Source: Cryoendolithus antarcticus
Lineage: Eukaryota; Ascomycota; Dothideomycetes; Cladosporiales; Cladosporiaceae
Direction of reading: 5' to 3'
DNA length: 64,000 bases
NCBI GenBank assembly: GCA_002077065.1
Contig: NAJO01000020.1
Span: forward strand, 434,001-498,000
The translations under genes and the position numbers were made by a program. The first letter of the stretch is position 1; the number at the start of each line of letters is the position of its first letter. This document shows positions 19,746-31,003 of this stretch, piece by piece. The notes below the pieces were generated by a model, which was not told where the DNA came from, did no database searches, and was given only the letters and a program-made list of their open reading frames with translations.

Positions 19746-21521
19746 ATGTATGCCAGACATGGGCTGAGCATACGCGTCAGTCGCGCTCAAGCGCGATCAT
19801 ATTTCGATACATCCCAGTCGCGCTTGATACATATTGATGGCCGGAACCGACTCAGCGCCGTCTGGACTCCAACCGAGTCTCGCAAGCCCAATGCTACAAC
19901 GCAGGAAGATAGTCATGACTTGCTGCAACGAGCTGGATTCCTTCGGCAAGCTCACTCTGGAATCTTTCATCTCCTTCCCCTGGGCCTTCGTGTCCAGGAG
20001 AAAGTCGAAAGGCTCATTGACAAGCACATGCGCAGCTTAGGCGCGTCAAAAGTCTCCTTATCATCTCTGTCTTCCGAGGAGCTGTGGCGCAAGTCTGGAC
20101 GACTGGAAGGCCGGGACTCGGAATTTCTTCGCTTACAGGACCGCAAAGGGGCGAAGTACTTGCTCAGTCCGACCCACGAGGAGGAAATCACGTCCATCGT
20201 CGCCAATGCTGTCAAGTCGCACAAGGACCTACCGCTGCGGCTTTACCAGGTCTCGCGCAAGTATCGCGATGAGGCTCGTCCGCGTCAGGGTCTGCTGCGA
20301 GGGCGGGAGTTCCTGATGAAGGATCTTTACACTTTCGATGTCACTGACCAGCAAGCACGTGCAACGTACGAGCAAGTGCGCAATACTTATAAGGCGTTCC
20401 TGGATGAGCTTCGTTTGCCTTACCTGGTCGCAAATGCAGACTCTGGCAACATGGGTGGTGACCTGAGCCATGAGTATCACTTCGTCTCTGATCGAGGCGA
20501 GGATAACGTCATCCATTGTACACAGTGCGATTACTCCATCAACGAGGAGCTGTTCATCGGCGCGTTTGAGCGATCGATGGCCGCCCCGCTGTGGAGTCAA
20601 ATCTCGGAATCGATCAACGGTGGCGAAGAGATCGAAAGGGTACATCTCGACCAGCACGGCATAGTCAGTGGACCATGTCAAAGTACAGTTTTCATGACGA
20701 AGGACCGCAGGCGACGCGTTCAGGTCGTCACTCCGCGAGACGGTGGTGTGATCAACATCTACGCCGTGAAAGCCCTGGTTCCTGATGTCGACACCTCGAT
20801 TATGCCGTTTGAGAACTCGATTATAGACATATCTGGCGATTTCACCCTGGTGGTTGATCAACGTCTTGCCCTCCAAGTCGGTGCATCGCGCCTGGCCGCC
20901 CTATCCGCGAACCCGTCTGCACCTCAACCTGAGATCATCTACTCGCGTGCTAGCATCCTCACCCTTCCAATCTCGACAACGCCTTGTCCAACATGCCGTT
21001 CGCAGAGTCTCAAGCTCAGCAAAGCGATCGAGATCGGCCACACATTCCACCTCGGTACTCGTTACAGCGAGCCACTCTCTGCGCAGGTTCTGAACTCGGA
21101 AAATAAGCTTGTGCCCGTCTCAATGGGGTGTCATGGTATCGGCGTCTCGCGACTCATCGGCGCGGCTGCGAGTCTGCTCCTCGACGACAAGGGCTTGAAC
21201 TGGCCATTGCTCATTGCGCCGTTCAGCGCTGTCATTGTACCAGGACCGCAGACTCGCGCTGAGGATGTTAGTAGTGTGTATGATGCACTCACGCAGCAGG
21301 GACCTGAGCCCATGGATGCGGTGGTCGACGATCGTAAGCGAAGTCTGGGCTGGAAACTGAAGGATGCAGACTTGGTGGGCTATCCGTTCATCATGGTGCT
21401 AGGGAAAGCTTGGAGCGAGAGGAGAGAGGTAGAAATGCAGTGCAGGCGACTAGGAGTGAAAGAGACTGTCAGTCTCCTGGATCTGGGTAGTAAGCTAGAC
21501 GGCTACAGTAAGCAGCTGTGA
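19746..21521 (+). CDS. AIM10: mitochondrial prolyl-tRNA synthetase
   Basis: A single exon of 591 aa from ATG 19746, beginning MYARHGLSIRVSRAQARSYF, a basic presequence-like stretch. Class II synthetase motifs are all present: motif 1 (SGIFHLLPLGLRVQEKVERL), motif 2 (YRDEARPRQGLLRGREFLMK followed by DLYTFD) and motif 3 (GCHGIGVSRLIGA). The family's SPTHEEEIT precedes motif 2. Between motifs 2 and 3 is a bacterial-type editing/insertion region with HCTQCDYS and CPTCRS cysteine pairs. The C-terminus is the anticodon-binding domain (LLIAPFSAVIVPG, VDDRKRSLGWKLKDADLVGY). This bacterial-type ProRS corresponds to yeast AIM10 and human PARS2 and charges mitochondrial tRNA-Pro. The frame is open to 19608, but there is no ATG in that extension. 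Confidence 0.93.
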   Translation: MYARHGLSIRVSRAQARSYFDTSQSRLIHIDGRNRLSAVWTPTESRKPNATTQEDSHDLLQRAGFLRQAHSGIFHLLPLGLRVQEKVERLIDKHMRSLGASKVSLSSLSSEELWRKSGRLEGRDSEFLRLQDRKGAKYLLSPTHEEEITSIVANAVKSHKDLPLRLYQVSRKYRDEARPRQGLLRGREFLMKDLYTFDVTDQQARATYEQVRNTYKAFLDELRLPYLVANADSGNMGGDLSHEYHFVSDRGEDNVIHCTQCDYSINEELFIGAFERSMAAPLWSQISESINGGEEIERVHLDQHGIVSGPCQSTVFMTKDRRRRVQVVTPRDGGVINIYAVKALVPDVDTSIMPFENSIIDISGDFTLVVDQRLALQVGASRLAALSANPSAPQPEIIYSRASILTLPISTTPCPTCRSQSLKLSKAIEIGHTFHLGTRYSEPLSAQVLNSENKLVPVSMGCHGIGVSRLIGAAASLLLDDKGLNWPLLIAPFSAVIVPGPQTRAEDVSSVYDALTQQGPEPMDAVVDDRKRSLGWKLKDADLVGYPFIMVLGKAWSERREVEMQCRRLGVKETVSLLDLGSKLDGYSKQL

Positions 21522-22370
21522 TGGTGGCCAATTGTATCATAGTGTATAGTGTAAGGCATTTCGCCTAGCTACTGCTCCGCCTCATAGAATCGAAGACGAG
21601 TCGAGGATCTTCAATGGTGAACTCATATCATGACTTTGAATCAAGCTCTGTTGACCAAGCGGTCGTAGTGCTGACTCAAGACGCGCCCTCGAAACGTTCT
21701 GCCTCGAGCTGACCTCTACAGGTTGAAGAGGACATCCTCCAACAGCTCCAGCTGCACCACCGCATTGCAATCATCCGACAGTTCGCCGTCCCGCCAGATC
21801 TGTTGTCACCCTCGGAGCATCTCCAACCCAGATCCGTGATTCAGCCGCATCTCAGAACGCACCTCCAGTCCTCCCCGAAACGACCTCGCAATCCCAAAAC
21901 TCTCTTCCCCTACAATCTCAAAGCTCCGGCATCCGCCTGTCTCCGAGGATCCGAAAAAGCTCTGCCAACGTCACAGCCAAGCATCTTGAGATCCACCCGC
22001 CGGCGCCTCCCGCTCAGATCTGCGCACCGGATCTGATCGCGTGGCAGGCACGATCGATGACCGCACTTCATCGAGATGGAAAATCGGGCAATTGGGTGTT
22101 CGGGTCGCCGCAGAATGGCATCCGTTCGACGTTGGAAGGTTTTTCGCTGTGGTCTATGACGAGGGCGTAGGCGTTGGGTATGCGGTTGACTATTGACGTT
22201 GGTAGGTTCTGAATCGCGCAGAGGGTGGGTATATGTTTTGTCGCCTCCTCCGTCGATCTTTTTATTACAGGAACGAGTTTACCTGACTGTCGTCGGCATT
22301 GCTTGATTGTTCGTCCTTGGATTATCGCATTTGCTTGGCTGGTATTGATCGCCAGCTCCGAATTGCAATC
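21522..22370. other. intergenic upstream of the MFS transporter
   Basis: 849 bp between tandem plus-strand genes. It is pyrimidine-rich in parts (around 21790-21950) and contains no supported gene. Confidence 0.45.
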
Positions 22371-24161
22371 ATGGTGCCAGACATCATCCGCGACTCTGCC
22401 TTTGGGCAGATTATACGACTCGTCTCCGGCAAGAAATCATTCCAGTACGCCGACGAGAAGAATCCCGACCTGTGGAAGCAAGCGGTAGATGAGAAGAAGT
22501 CTGGCTACCTCGCGCACCATGGCACAGCGGAGCCACCAGAAGACGACAAGGAGTCCTTGAATGGACTTGGTGGCGTGCGAACTCGTGAGAATGGCTACAG
22601 CCTCGGGGCGCCACCGCGACGACGGGATCTCGATCTATCCGACTCAGACTCTCAACGCACCCAGGTCCCCGAGGACGTCAACCAAGCCAGCGGTGTGAGA
22701 GTTGACCCCGAGAATGGCAAGGACATCAACCTTGTCGGCTGGTACTCAGATCACGATCCGGAGAACCCAATGAACTGGAGTACAGCGAAGAAGGTGTTCG
22801 TCACGGGGGAGATCTGCTTACTCACCACTTCGATCTACATCGGCAGTTCCATCTACTCCGCGGGTACCGAATCGGTTATGTCGACATTCGGCGTCTCTCA
22901 AGTTGCCGCGACATTAGGCCTGTGCCTCTTTGTTGCAGGCTACGGCATCGGTCCCATGCTTTGGGCGCCGATGAGCGAAATCCCTTACATCGGCCGGAAC
23001 CCAGTCTACCTCGGTACGCTCGCGGTGTTCGTTGCTTTCCAAGCTCCTACCGCCCTCGCCTCAAACTTTGGGATGCTCCTGGCCTTCCGCTTCCTCTCAG
23101 GATTTTTCGGTAGCCCCGTACTGGCCACAGGTGGCGCCTCGCTTGCCGATATATACGGTCCAAAGAAGAGGGCATACGCTTTGTCCATCTGGGGTATCGC
23201 TGCTGTGTGTGGACCCACTTTGGGTCCTCTCGTGGGAGGCTTCGCAGTCGAGTTTGGTCCCATTGGCTTCCCTGGATTCGCGGCCAGTTGGTCGTGGCCA
23301 ATTTGGGAGTTGATGTGGGTGTCAGCATTCTGCCTCGTCTTCCTGTTCTTCTTCTTCCCGGAAACCTCCGCCAACAACATTCTCCTGCGCCGCACGCAGC
23401 GCCTTCGCAAAGCGACCGGCAACGATAAGCTAATCTGCCAGCCGGAACTTATGGCGCAGTCCATGACAGGCAAAGACATCGTCATGATGTCGCTCGTGAA
23501 GCCCTTCACCCTGAACTTCACTGAGCCGATGGTCTTCCTCCTGAATCTATACATTGCGCTTATATACGGCATCCTCTACATCTGGTTCGAGTCCTTCGTC
23601 ATCGTCTTCATCCAAGGCTACGGCTTCACCCTCGGCGAAGAAGGCCTCGCCTTCCTCGGAATCCTCATCGGCGCCTTAGCCGTGATCCCACCATACTTCT
23701 ACTACATGCGCAAATACCTCGAGCCCCAATTCGACGAAGCCGGCAACATCGAGCCAGAGAAGCGTCTACAAGCTTGCTGTGTGGGTGCATTCTGCATCCC
23801 CATTTGTCTGTTCTGGTTCGGCTGGTCGGCGAACAGGACACATTGGATTGTGCCCATCATCGGCTCGTCCTTCTTCAGCATCGGCACGTTCCTGATCTTC
23901 AATTCTATCTTGAGCTACCTGCCGGACGTCTATCCCGAGAACGCCGCGAGCGTGCTGGCTGGGAATGATCTCTTCCGCAGCACGTTCGGCGCTGGGTTCC
24001 CGCTGTTCGCGAATGCTATGTACACCGACCTTGGAACTGCGTGGGCTAGCAGTACGCTGGCATTCCTCAGCGTAGCTTTCATTCCGATTCCGTTTGTGTT
24101 GATGAAGTACGGGAAGACGTTGCGGACCGAATACTCGAAGGCAGCAAGGAAGGACATCTAA
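22371..24161 (+). CDS. MFS drug:H+ antiporter-1 (DHA1) family transporter
   Basis: A single exon of 596 aa. The first 130 or so residues are a hydrophilic cytosolic tail ending in NLVGWYSDHDPENPMNWSTA, the DP-NP-WS signature that precedes TM1 in fungal DHA1 transporters. About twelve hydrophobic segments follow. Between TM2 and TM3 is the motif A region (GPMLWAPMSEIPYIGRNPVY). A motif C-like GPTLGPLVGGF lies in TM5, and PETSANNILLRR follows TM6 at the start of the central loop. This resembles fungal Flr1/Mdr1 or polyamine/multidrug exporters of the plasma membrane. Substrate cannot be read from sequence, and there is no adjacent biosynthetic cluster. ATG 22371 is used; the open frame upstream lacks an ATG. 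Confidence 0.9.
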   Translation: MVPDIIRDSAFGQIIRLVSGKKSFQYADEKNPDLWKQAVDEKKSGYLAHHGTAEPPEDDKESLNGLGGVRTRENGYSLGAPPRRRDLDLSDSDSQRTQVPEDVNQASGVRVDPENGKDINLVGWYSDHDPENPMNWSTAKKVFVTGEICLLTTSIYIGSSIYSAGTESVMSTFGVSQVAATLGLCLFVAGYGIGPMLWAPMSEIPYIGRNPVYLGTLAVFVAFQAPTALASNFGMLLAFRFLSGFFGSPVLATGGASLADIYGPKKRAYALSIWGIAAVCGPTLGPLVGGFAVEFGPIGFPGFAASWSWPIWELMWVSAFCLVFLFFFFPETSANNILLRRTQRLRKATGNDKLICQPELMAQSMTGKDIVMMSLVKPFTLNFTEPMVFLLNLYIALIYGILYIWFESFVIVFIQGYGFTLGEEGLAFLGILIGALAVIPPYFYYMRKYLEPQFDEAGNIEPEKRLQACCVGAFCIPICLFWFGWSANRTHWIVPIIGSSFFSIGTFLIFNSILSYLPDVYPENAASVLAGNDLFRSTFGAGFPLFANAMYTDLGTAWASSTLAFLSVAFIPIPFVLMKYGKTLRTEYSKAARKDI

Positions 24162-24764
24162 ACCCTTCACTTTAGATGTTGTACGATACTGCACCCTGGA
24201 GAACATGATACCCATTGGTGTGGATTGAGCGGGCATGTTGATGGACCATGATTGCTATTAGCACGGTGTATGGCATAGACTTTCGGCGCTTTCGATTACT
24301 GCGCAGGCCTGATATAGATCTTATAAATACGGTAGTGCGGTTTACATTACATCTGCACTCGCTTCTCCTGAGGTCAGCAACGTAGGCACTGCCCCCGTGC
24401 ACTTCACCGCGATTGCGAGGCCTTGACTGTCGTGCGAGTGAGAGGCTCAAGGCGTCGAGGAATGGTGGCAAACTCTCGCGGCTAACACCGACAGGCACTA
24501 CGTAGGATGTCATCCCTGGTAGTGGCGCCTATGAAGGTACGAGGGCGCGTCCGACTGGTGGCACAGCGAAGGTTAGGTATCAACGGTCCGGTTACAATTA
24601 ACGACTGGTCATCCGAATGAACAGGGGTAAGTCCTGCGCCCATAACGCACTGATGTTGAAGAATATACGGTAGAATCTTGGGTATGTTTCGCTAGGTGCA
24701 CGTATGCGTGGCTCAATGCTTCCAACCTTTCTGGAAAGCGATTGTAGCAGTAAGGTATGTACAA
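24162..24764. other. intergenic between convergent MFS and CUE5 genes
   Basis: 603 bp of 3' flank for both genes. No gene, repeat or RNA structure recognised. Confidence 0.5.
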
Positions 24765-26059
24765 TCAGTCTTTCTTACCACTTAACAATTCCTCAGCATC
24801 TCTGTTCCTCGTCCCCAAACTCCCACTCCTCTCGCTTTCCACCAAGGGCTTGCTCGGCTCACTTACACTGCCCCTCGCCTTCGCTTTCAGCCTTTCGGTA
24901 TCCTCCTTTCTCGTGTCCTCAGCTTTATCGTTCCCTTCGTCATCGTCCCCGAGTGAGAAGGGATCATTGTCCTCCTCCGGGTGAGGTTGTACAGAGGTCA
25001 AGGGCTGCCATTTCTTTGCGTTCTTGTCGTCTGTCGAGGGTCGACCGGAGCGGTCGAAGGCTTCGATCTCGTCGACTGGTCCGCTCTGGGGAGGTGCAGG
25101 TGTGGGTTTGAAGAGATCGGGGTTGGCTTGTTTGCGGGAGCTTGTGCGGGGGGGTTGGGGTGGTGCTGTGTAAATGTCAATCAATGTCTCGCTGTGCCAA
25201 AGTAGAGACGATACGTACGAGCTTCCTCATCGCGCAGCTCTAGCCGACTGAACTCATCATCGCCGAGCACATGCGGATCCGCATCATATCTCTGTTGCTC
25301 CACACTTCGCCTCTGCTGATTCGCGCCCTTCCTGATCCCATACATCTGCTCGCTCTGACTCGACCCAAAGTTCTGCCTTCCCTGCTGTGGCGGTCGCCCA
25401 GATCCAGAGTACAGATCCTCCTCTTCGTCTTCACCATCGATCTTCTTCTTGAAGTTGGTAATCCATGAGTTGACCACTTTCTGCGTGTCGATGAAGCCTT
25501 GCTGGATGTTGCGACCGATCTCAGGCAGCTCATCGTCGAAGAAGCTGCGATCTTGCTCATCTCGTTCATTCGGACGGGGCTGCTGATTTGGAGCGCGACG
25601 GCCAGGCTCCCTTTGATTGTATTGGTTGCCTCGTGGTGCCTGGTTGTTGTACTGCTCCGCTAGCCGTCTTGCATACTGCTCGTCTTGCTCCAGCTGTGTT
25701 TGAGGCACTCTTTGCGTCGGCCGGGGAGGCTGTGCAGGCGGCTCGGGTTGGAAGTTAGGGTCGCTCATGCCCAGTAAGGCATTGAAGGCCGGCTCTACTT
25801 GTCCATTTGAAGCTGTAAGAACAGCGCGAACGACCTTGGCATCGATTGAGGGGAAGGCCTCGATCAATGTATGTTCAGCGCTTTCTTGTGCGCTTGTTGG
25901 CCGAGGCGGCTTAGGTGGCGGATTGTCATCGTCTTGCTCTTGAAATGAGACCTTGGGCTTAGGTTGTGGAGTTTCGTGGCCAAGTGGGCTCACCCGACCA
26001 GTCTCCTGCTCTGCCTCAACAGACGGAGCCGGTGGAATTTTCTTGGCTTGAGAGTCCAT
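24765..26059 (-). CDS. CUE5: CUE-domain ubiquitin-Atg8 adaptor (Cue5-like)
   Basis: Two exons, 26059-25219 and 25165-24765, with a 53-bp intron (GTACGT...ACACAG), giving 413 aa. The CUE domain spans about residues 62-99 (HTLIEAFPSIDAKVVRAVL, then FNALLGMSD) and carries the FP and LL ubiquitin-contact signatures. Most of the rest is Gln/Pro/Arg-rich and disordered, apart from a helical block from EIGRNIQQGFIDTQKVVNSW. Near the C-terminus, in exon 2, KKWQPLTS (W333 to L336) is an Atg8-interacting motif identical in its four core residues to the one described in yeast Cue5. Cue5 (CUET family) binds ubiquitinated aggregates and delivers them to autophagosomes. The presence of both elements makes the assignment strong. 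Confidence 0.88.
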
Positions 26060-26962
26060 ATCGAATTTGTGGGTTTGGAAGTAGTTTCGGTGGTTCTTCG
26101 GTTTTGGGTATGTCACGGCCTACAGGTAGCTGCCCGCGCGGACCCTGGCGTATGCCAAGACATTGACTGTTTGCCCGAGCACTCTTGTGCGACCTACTAA
26201 TACAATTTGTCTGAACAAGTTCACATGTGGTCGCTGTGCCTGGGCTAAGAGGTGATCGTCACGAGACAAATTTGCACAACACAGCGCCCATACAGTGGGA
26301 TCCCCAACGGCGATACGAGCTCGACCCGCCGCTGCTAATAATCCGAGGCGAGCACGATGCGTCGTAAACAGAGCGGTCTCGCCCTACGGAGCGGGTTTCC
26401 AAACTCTCGCAGCGATCCCATTCGTTCTATCAAACGGGCTCGTCGCCGTCAGCTACTGTACGCAACGTTTGCAAGTGCCTAGAGGTCTAAAACGCGAAGG
26501 GACTCCGCAGATCATCTCATTGTCGAGCTTTTAAGATTCTCTGCTGCCTCTGTCCAATAAGGCTACTGCGCACTGAAGGTCCACAGAGCGTTGAGTGTCC
26601 ACGAAGGCGCAGAGATACAGATCTGTCCCAATCCCAACACCTCAGTTTATTGCTTTGACTGTGAGAATGTTCGCGCGATGATGAAATAAAGTCGTCGGGA
26701 TGTTTAAGGATACCCCGGACGCCTCGCTTCCCGCCACGCGGGATGCTAGATTGGGCATGGCAACCCGCGACAACATTGAGCTCTAATTTCGCCCAGCCTT
26801 CCATTGCAGCATTAGCACTGCACAGCCTGCGCTCGTCTCTCGTACGCAGCGTTTCGTCCTGTCATTGACTGTCTTGGCTTTGAGCTCTTTACTGGGCCCT
26901 GAGACTTGATCCTACCTGGACTTTCCAACACCAACCGGCCTGCGAGGCCGAACTCACCAAGG
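26060..26962. other. intergenic between CUE5 and the Cys-rich secreted protein gene
   Basis: About 0.9 kb between divergent genes. No supported gene; the frames here are short and lack family motifs. Confidence 0.45.
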
Positions 26963-27665
26963 ATGCACATGCTTCATCTCGTATCCGCACTCTTACTTTC
27001 CTCAACCCTAGCCCTCCAACTTCCACACCTCCAACCCTTCTGGTCGGCCCTTTCAGTATCGCTAGATGACTACATACCTCCAAGTCCCTCAACAACACCG
27101 GCACCCGATCTCGACCTCCGGAAACGACAGTACAGCAACACCTGCCCAACCTCTTACAAGAATTGCGCAAATCTAGGCGCCTCAAACCTCTGCTGCGCGG
27201 CAAATGCAATCTGCTCAGCAGACTTCGCCGGCCATGTAGCCTGCTGCCCCTCGGGCGCCGCGTGCTCGGGGACGATCAGCGGTGTGATAACGAGTGGGAC
27301 GGTGGATCCGAGTGGGAATCTCATAGGAGGTGGAGGTGCGATAGCGACGACAACACAGCAGACAGGGTTGGCGGGGGTGGGCGGAACTACAACGACACAG
27401 GCGTTTCAGACGGCGACTACGACGGGAGGGAATGGGTTGGTGGTTGCTAGTACGCAGCCGACTGTGGGGACAGATAGTGGACAGGTGACGGGGAGTGGGT
27501 TTGTGCTTGTGGGGAGTAGTACGGTTGCGACGCCGGGCGCTGGAATGAGGAGGGCCGAGATCGTGAGTACCTGCAAATTTGATGCGGGAAAACGTTGCGC
27601 TAACGAATCGATAGCCTGTGGTGATAAGAGGCATATTGAGAGTACTGGAGTACATACCGCTTTGA
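26963..27665 (+). CDS. secreted Cys-rich, Thr/Gly-rich cell-surface protein
   Basis: Exon 1 is 26963-27562. A 52-bp intron (GTGAGT, branch-like GCTAAC, acceptor GATAG) leads to a short exon 27615-27665, giving 216 aa. It starts MHMLHLVSALLLSSTLALQL, a clear signal peptide. At about residue 55, LRKRQ could be a Kex2 site. The next 50 or so residues are a compact cysteine module with eight or so Cys, including CPTSYKNCANLGASNLCCAA and HVACCPSGAACSGTI. A Thr/Gly/Val-rich, probably O-glycosylated stalk follows. Without the splice the frame runs on to 27754 into unlikely sequence; with it the C-terminus becomes a short hydrophobic tail (PVVIRGILRVLEYIPL), possibly a membrane or GPI-type signal. 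It is probably a wall or surface protein. Function is unknown. Confidence 0.72.
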
Positions 27666-28503
27666 GATTGGGACTGTCACGACTGATGAGCTGTTTATAT
27701 ACCACCTGTACAGCTGCGCTGAGCCCGCACCGGTTTTATCGCAACTCCGGGTGACCGGATTAATTCTGCGAACCCGAAGCTCGTGGAACTGCTGCCACTT
27801 CACCGACGAATGACATCGAGCTGACATGCCATCGCCAGGAAGTGTTCCCACTGCATTCACTCAGGTGTCAAGATCATGTGTCGAGCGATCATCGAGCTGC
27901 GTATGGGTCTCGATGATCTCCAAGCGGGTGTGCATCGGCTGCAGGAGCTACCGGACGCGTCCTATGTGCAAATGGAGACTTCATCAATGACCCGGATCGA
28001 TGATGAGTCGAATCTCGCGCATGACTACACAGGGACGAGGCAAAGCTCCATGGCGACTACTCGAGGACTGCGCCTCAAGCTCCGCGGAACGAGGCAGCAC
28101 TTTGCAGAGGAAAGCTCGGTTGCTAGACATATACGTGCCCATGTCTGGTGGCGCTGCTCATGTTGTTCTCTGGACCAGGCGAGAGCCACGACACCACACT
28201 GGTGTTGCGCCTAACATACTTGGAGCAGGATCACTGATTTGTACTTCCTGCCTGCACTTGCGTCTAAACTTGACATCGATGAAGAGATGCCGTTCCCCGT
28301 CTCGTACCCTTTCACTTCTTAGTCGCCCGTCCCATATAGACATATATAAGAATGTGTTTCATGAGCTTCAAGTGTATCTGCTCAATGTAGTTCATATACG
28401 CTAGCCACGGGCGTAGCCGCCAGACTTAGCCGAGCTCCACGGAATACCTCCGACCACGGAATGGTCGCGCATTCTCGACATCATATCAACACTCGCAGTG
28501 CCG
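27666..28503. other. intergenic upstream of the Zn2Cys6 regulator
   Basis: 838 bp with no supported gene. A TATA-like element is listed separately. Confidence 0.45.
28343..28350 (+). promoter_or_regulatory. TATA-like element
   Basis: TATATAAG about 155 bp upstream of the ATG of the Zn2Cys6 gene, consistent with a TATA box if the 5' UTR is about 120 bases. Position and sequence are the only evidence. Confidence 0.3.
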
Positions 28504-31003
28504 ATGGACGCCAATATTGCTCGAGCGTTGCCACCGCTCAGTCACAGCGACTTGACGACAGGTCAGGCGCTGCAGCAGTATGATCACAGCCAAGATGTCA
28601 GTACGGGCAACAAGAGGAAGTCGGAGGATGGGCAGCAGGGCATGTCCAAGGCGAAGAGGTCGCGATACATCTCGCTTGCCTGGTGAGGATCAGAAGCTCC
28701 CTCGTCTAGTTGGTGACTGACGGAGGTAACAGCAACGAATGCAAGCGGCGGAAAATAAAGTGCAATGGTCAGACACCTTGTCAGCGATGCGGAAACTTGA
28801 GTCTGGAGTGCGTGTATGCACCAAACTGCTGCAATGGCTTCAGAGATACGGAAGAGTATAGACAGATGGCCGACCATATGTCCTTCCTCCAGCAGCAGGT
28901 CGGCATCTTGCACAATAGCTTGAACGAAATGCGAGCGGCCATGGGTCTGCCCCTTCTTCCGGGACCGCAAATGGATGTACAGCAACAAGACTCAGCGCAA
29001 CGGCCAGGGGAGCAAGGCGCGCCCATCGATCCATCGCTTCATGGTGTGGAAGGCTACGATCACCGAGCACAGTATCCTGGATCGCAGCCACCACCTGCAC
29101 CAATGTCGTACGGCGGTTCACCCTCGCTCAACCGCAACAGGACAATGTCGCAGACCGCACCTCTACAGCCAGCTTTTCGAGGTCCTACCAGCACCGAGTT
29201 CAATTTCGAAGTCGCCAAGCACAGTCTGCAGACCATGGGCATCCATTCATTGACAGAGCAGGGCCAGAATGGCAGTGCAGATGTCTCGAGCGGTGCGTCC
29301 CCTCTCAGGGATCCAGCTGATGAGGAGATGCGTATGCAGCTCATCAAGCAGGTGCACGAGACTAAGGATCCCATCTGGACCATTCCAAAACCGGAAGCGC
29401 TACGCTTATGCGAGGTCTACGAGGACGAAATGGGTCTCATGTATCCCATCCTGGACATGACAAGCATCAAAGCGTATGTAGAACGGCTGTATGCCTTCAT
29501 GGATGCGATGAGACGGAGTGGGGTTATGCAGCAGGGTATGCCTGGAGCTGATGCGCTTGACGATGAGAACACCAATGTTCTGAAGCTGATCATTGCATGC
29601 GCGATGACTCTGGAGGGTTCTGGACGCAGCGAGAAAGGCGAGAAGATGTTTGCGCATGTTCAGTCTTCGTTAGATTACGCCTTGTCTGGGAGGACGGACG
29701 TCAAGTCAATACAGCTTCTCACGATCACAGTAAGTCTTAATGTCTGAGGTTCACACCCATATATGGAACAAGCGCATTAAACAACACGCAGGCTATATAC
29801 GAATTCCACCGAGACAACGAAGATGCTTCGTGGCGTATCATTGGCATGGCCGCACGCGCATGCATAGAACGTGGGCTACACAGGCGCGAGACATATGATT
29901 CGATGGTCGATGATGCCTCCCGTTCGGAAGCGCTCCTCCTGTTCTGGAGTGTGTACGTCTTAGATCGTCGCTGGAGTTTCGGCACAGGCAAGCCGTTCGC
30001 ACTTCAAGACATCGACATCGATCGTCAAGTCCCACGTCCAGAAGCGAGATCGCCGTACCTCTCTGCAATGGTACGTTACTGTGAGATCGGTGGCGAAGTC
30101 TGGAATAATACATCTAACGCTACTGGTGGCACTGGCGCGATCGACAAGGATAAGATGAACTACCTCGACTACCAGATCAATCAGTGGCAACGTACACTTC
30201 CCGCGTCACTGCAATACACTGCGCCGACGCAATCGGGCCAGCCGCAGTCTCCCGAACTGCCAGCCTCCCGTGCGGCTCACCGCCTTCAGATTGTCCTCTA
30301 TCTGCGTGCGAACCAGATGCGAACGCACATCTACCGGCCAGTTTTGCACTCGGCTACATCGATAATCTCGCACCGCGCACAAGCCCAGACTGTAGTAGAC
30401 ATCGCAAAAGACACCATTCGGGTGCTGACCCACACGAATCAGACCTCGGATCTATATCGAACGCAGCAAATCCTTTTCAACGCATTCCTGACTTCTGCGT
30501 TGGCGGTGCTGTTCCTTGCAGTTAGCCATACGCCTGCAATTTTCGCTGACGATGTCCGCCAGGAGTTCTTCTCCGCGTTGGAACTCGTCCGAGCGTTCAG
30601 CAAAGACAGCTTTGTAAGCAAGAAGCTCTGGCGCACCCTTCGCGGACTGAAAGAAGTCGGACCGAAACTCGGACTGCTTGCTATCGACTCCAAGCACGGT
30701 TCCGAGCCTGATCCTAGCCGGAGCGCAGCAGTGGCAATGGCTGGTCTACGTGCAGGTCTGAATGGCCAGGAGGACGTGTATGCGGAGACGGTGGGTCATG
30801 CACAGCCGTGGCCAGAGGGAAACAGCAGTAGCCCGGAGAATATGGCCAACGACTTTGCGAGCCTTTTCGAGGCTGCGGGTAGTCTGGCCAGTATTGGACA
30901 GGGTCAGAGTCGAGCGAGTGCGGTTACTCGCGCGGGGTACGAGAGTGGAGTGCCAGAGGGAGGAGCGGAGGACCTGAGTGGGGTGCTGAGGGAGCTTTTC
31001 TGA
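28504..31003 (+). CDS. Zn2Cys6 (C6) fungal transcription factor
   Basis: Three exons, 28504-28682, 28733-29729 and 29792-31003, with introns of 50 bp (GTGAGG...AACAG) and 62 bp (GTAAGT...CGCAG), giving 795 aa. The first splice forms Cys60, the first zinc ligand. The cluster is C60-X2-C63-X6-C70-X5-C76-X2-C79-X6-C86 (CNECKRRKIKCNGQTPCQRC), preceded by a basic KRSRYISLA. A short coiled coil follows (MADHMSFLQQQVGILHNSL), then a Pro/Gln-rich linker. The fungal-specific regulatory domain contains IIGMAARACIERGLHRR, LLLFWSVYVLDRRWSFGTGK and PFALQDIDIDRQVP. It is probably a nuclear DNA-binding regulator that contacts CGG half-sites. Target genes cannot be inferred, and the neighbours do not form a pathway. 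Confidence 0.93.

Noticed and set aside
22371..31003. MFS transporter plus Zn2Cys6 regulator as a possible metabolite cluster
   Set aside because: The intervening genes are CUE5 and a small surface protein; there is no backbone synthase or tailoring enzyme nearby.
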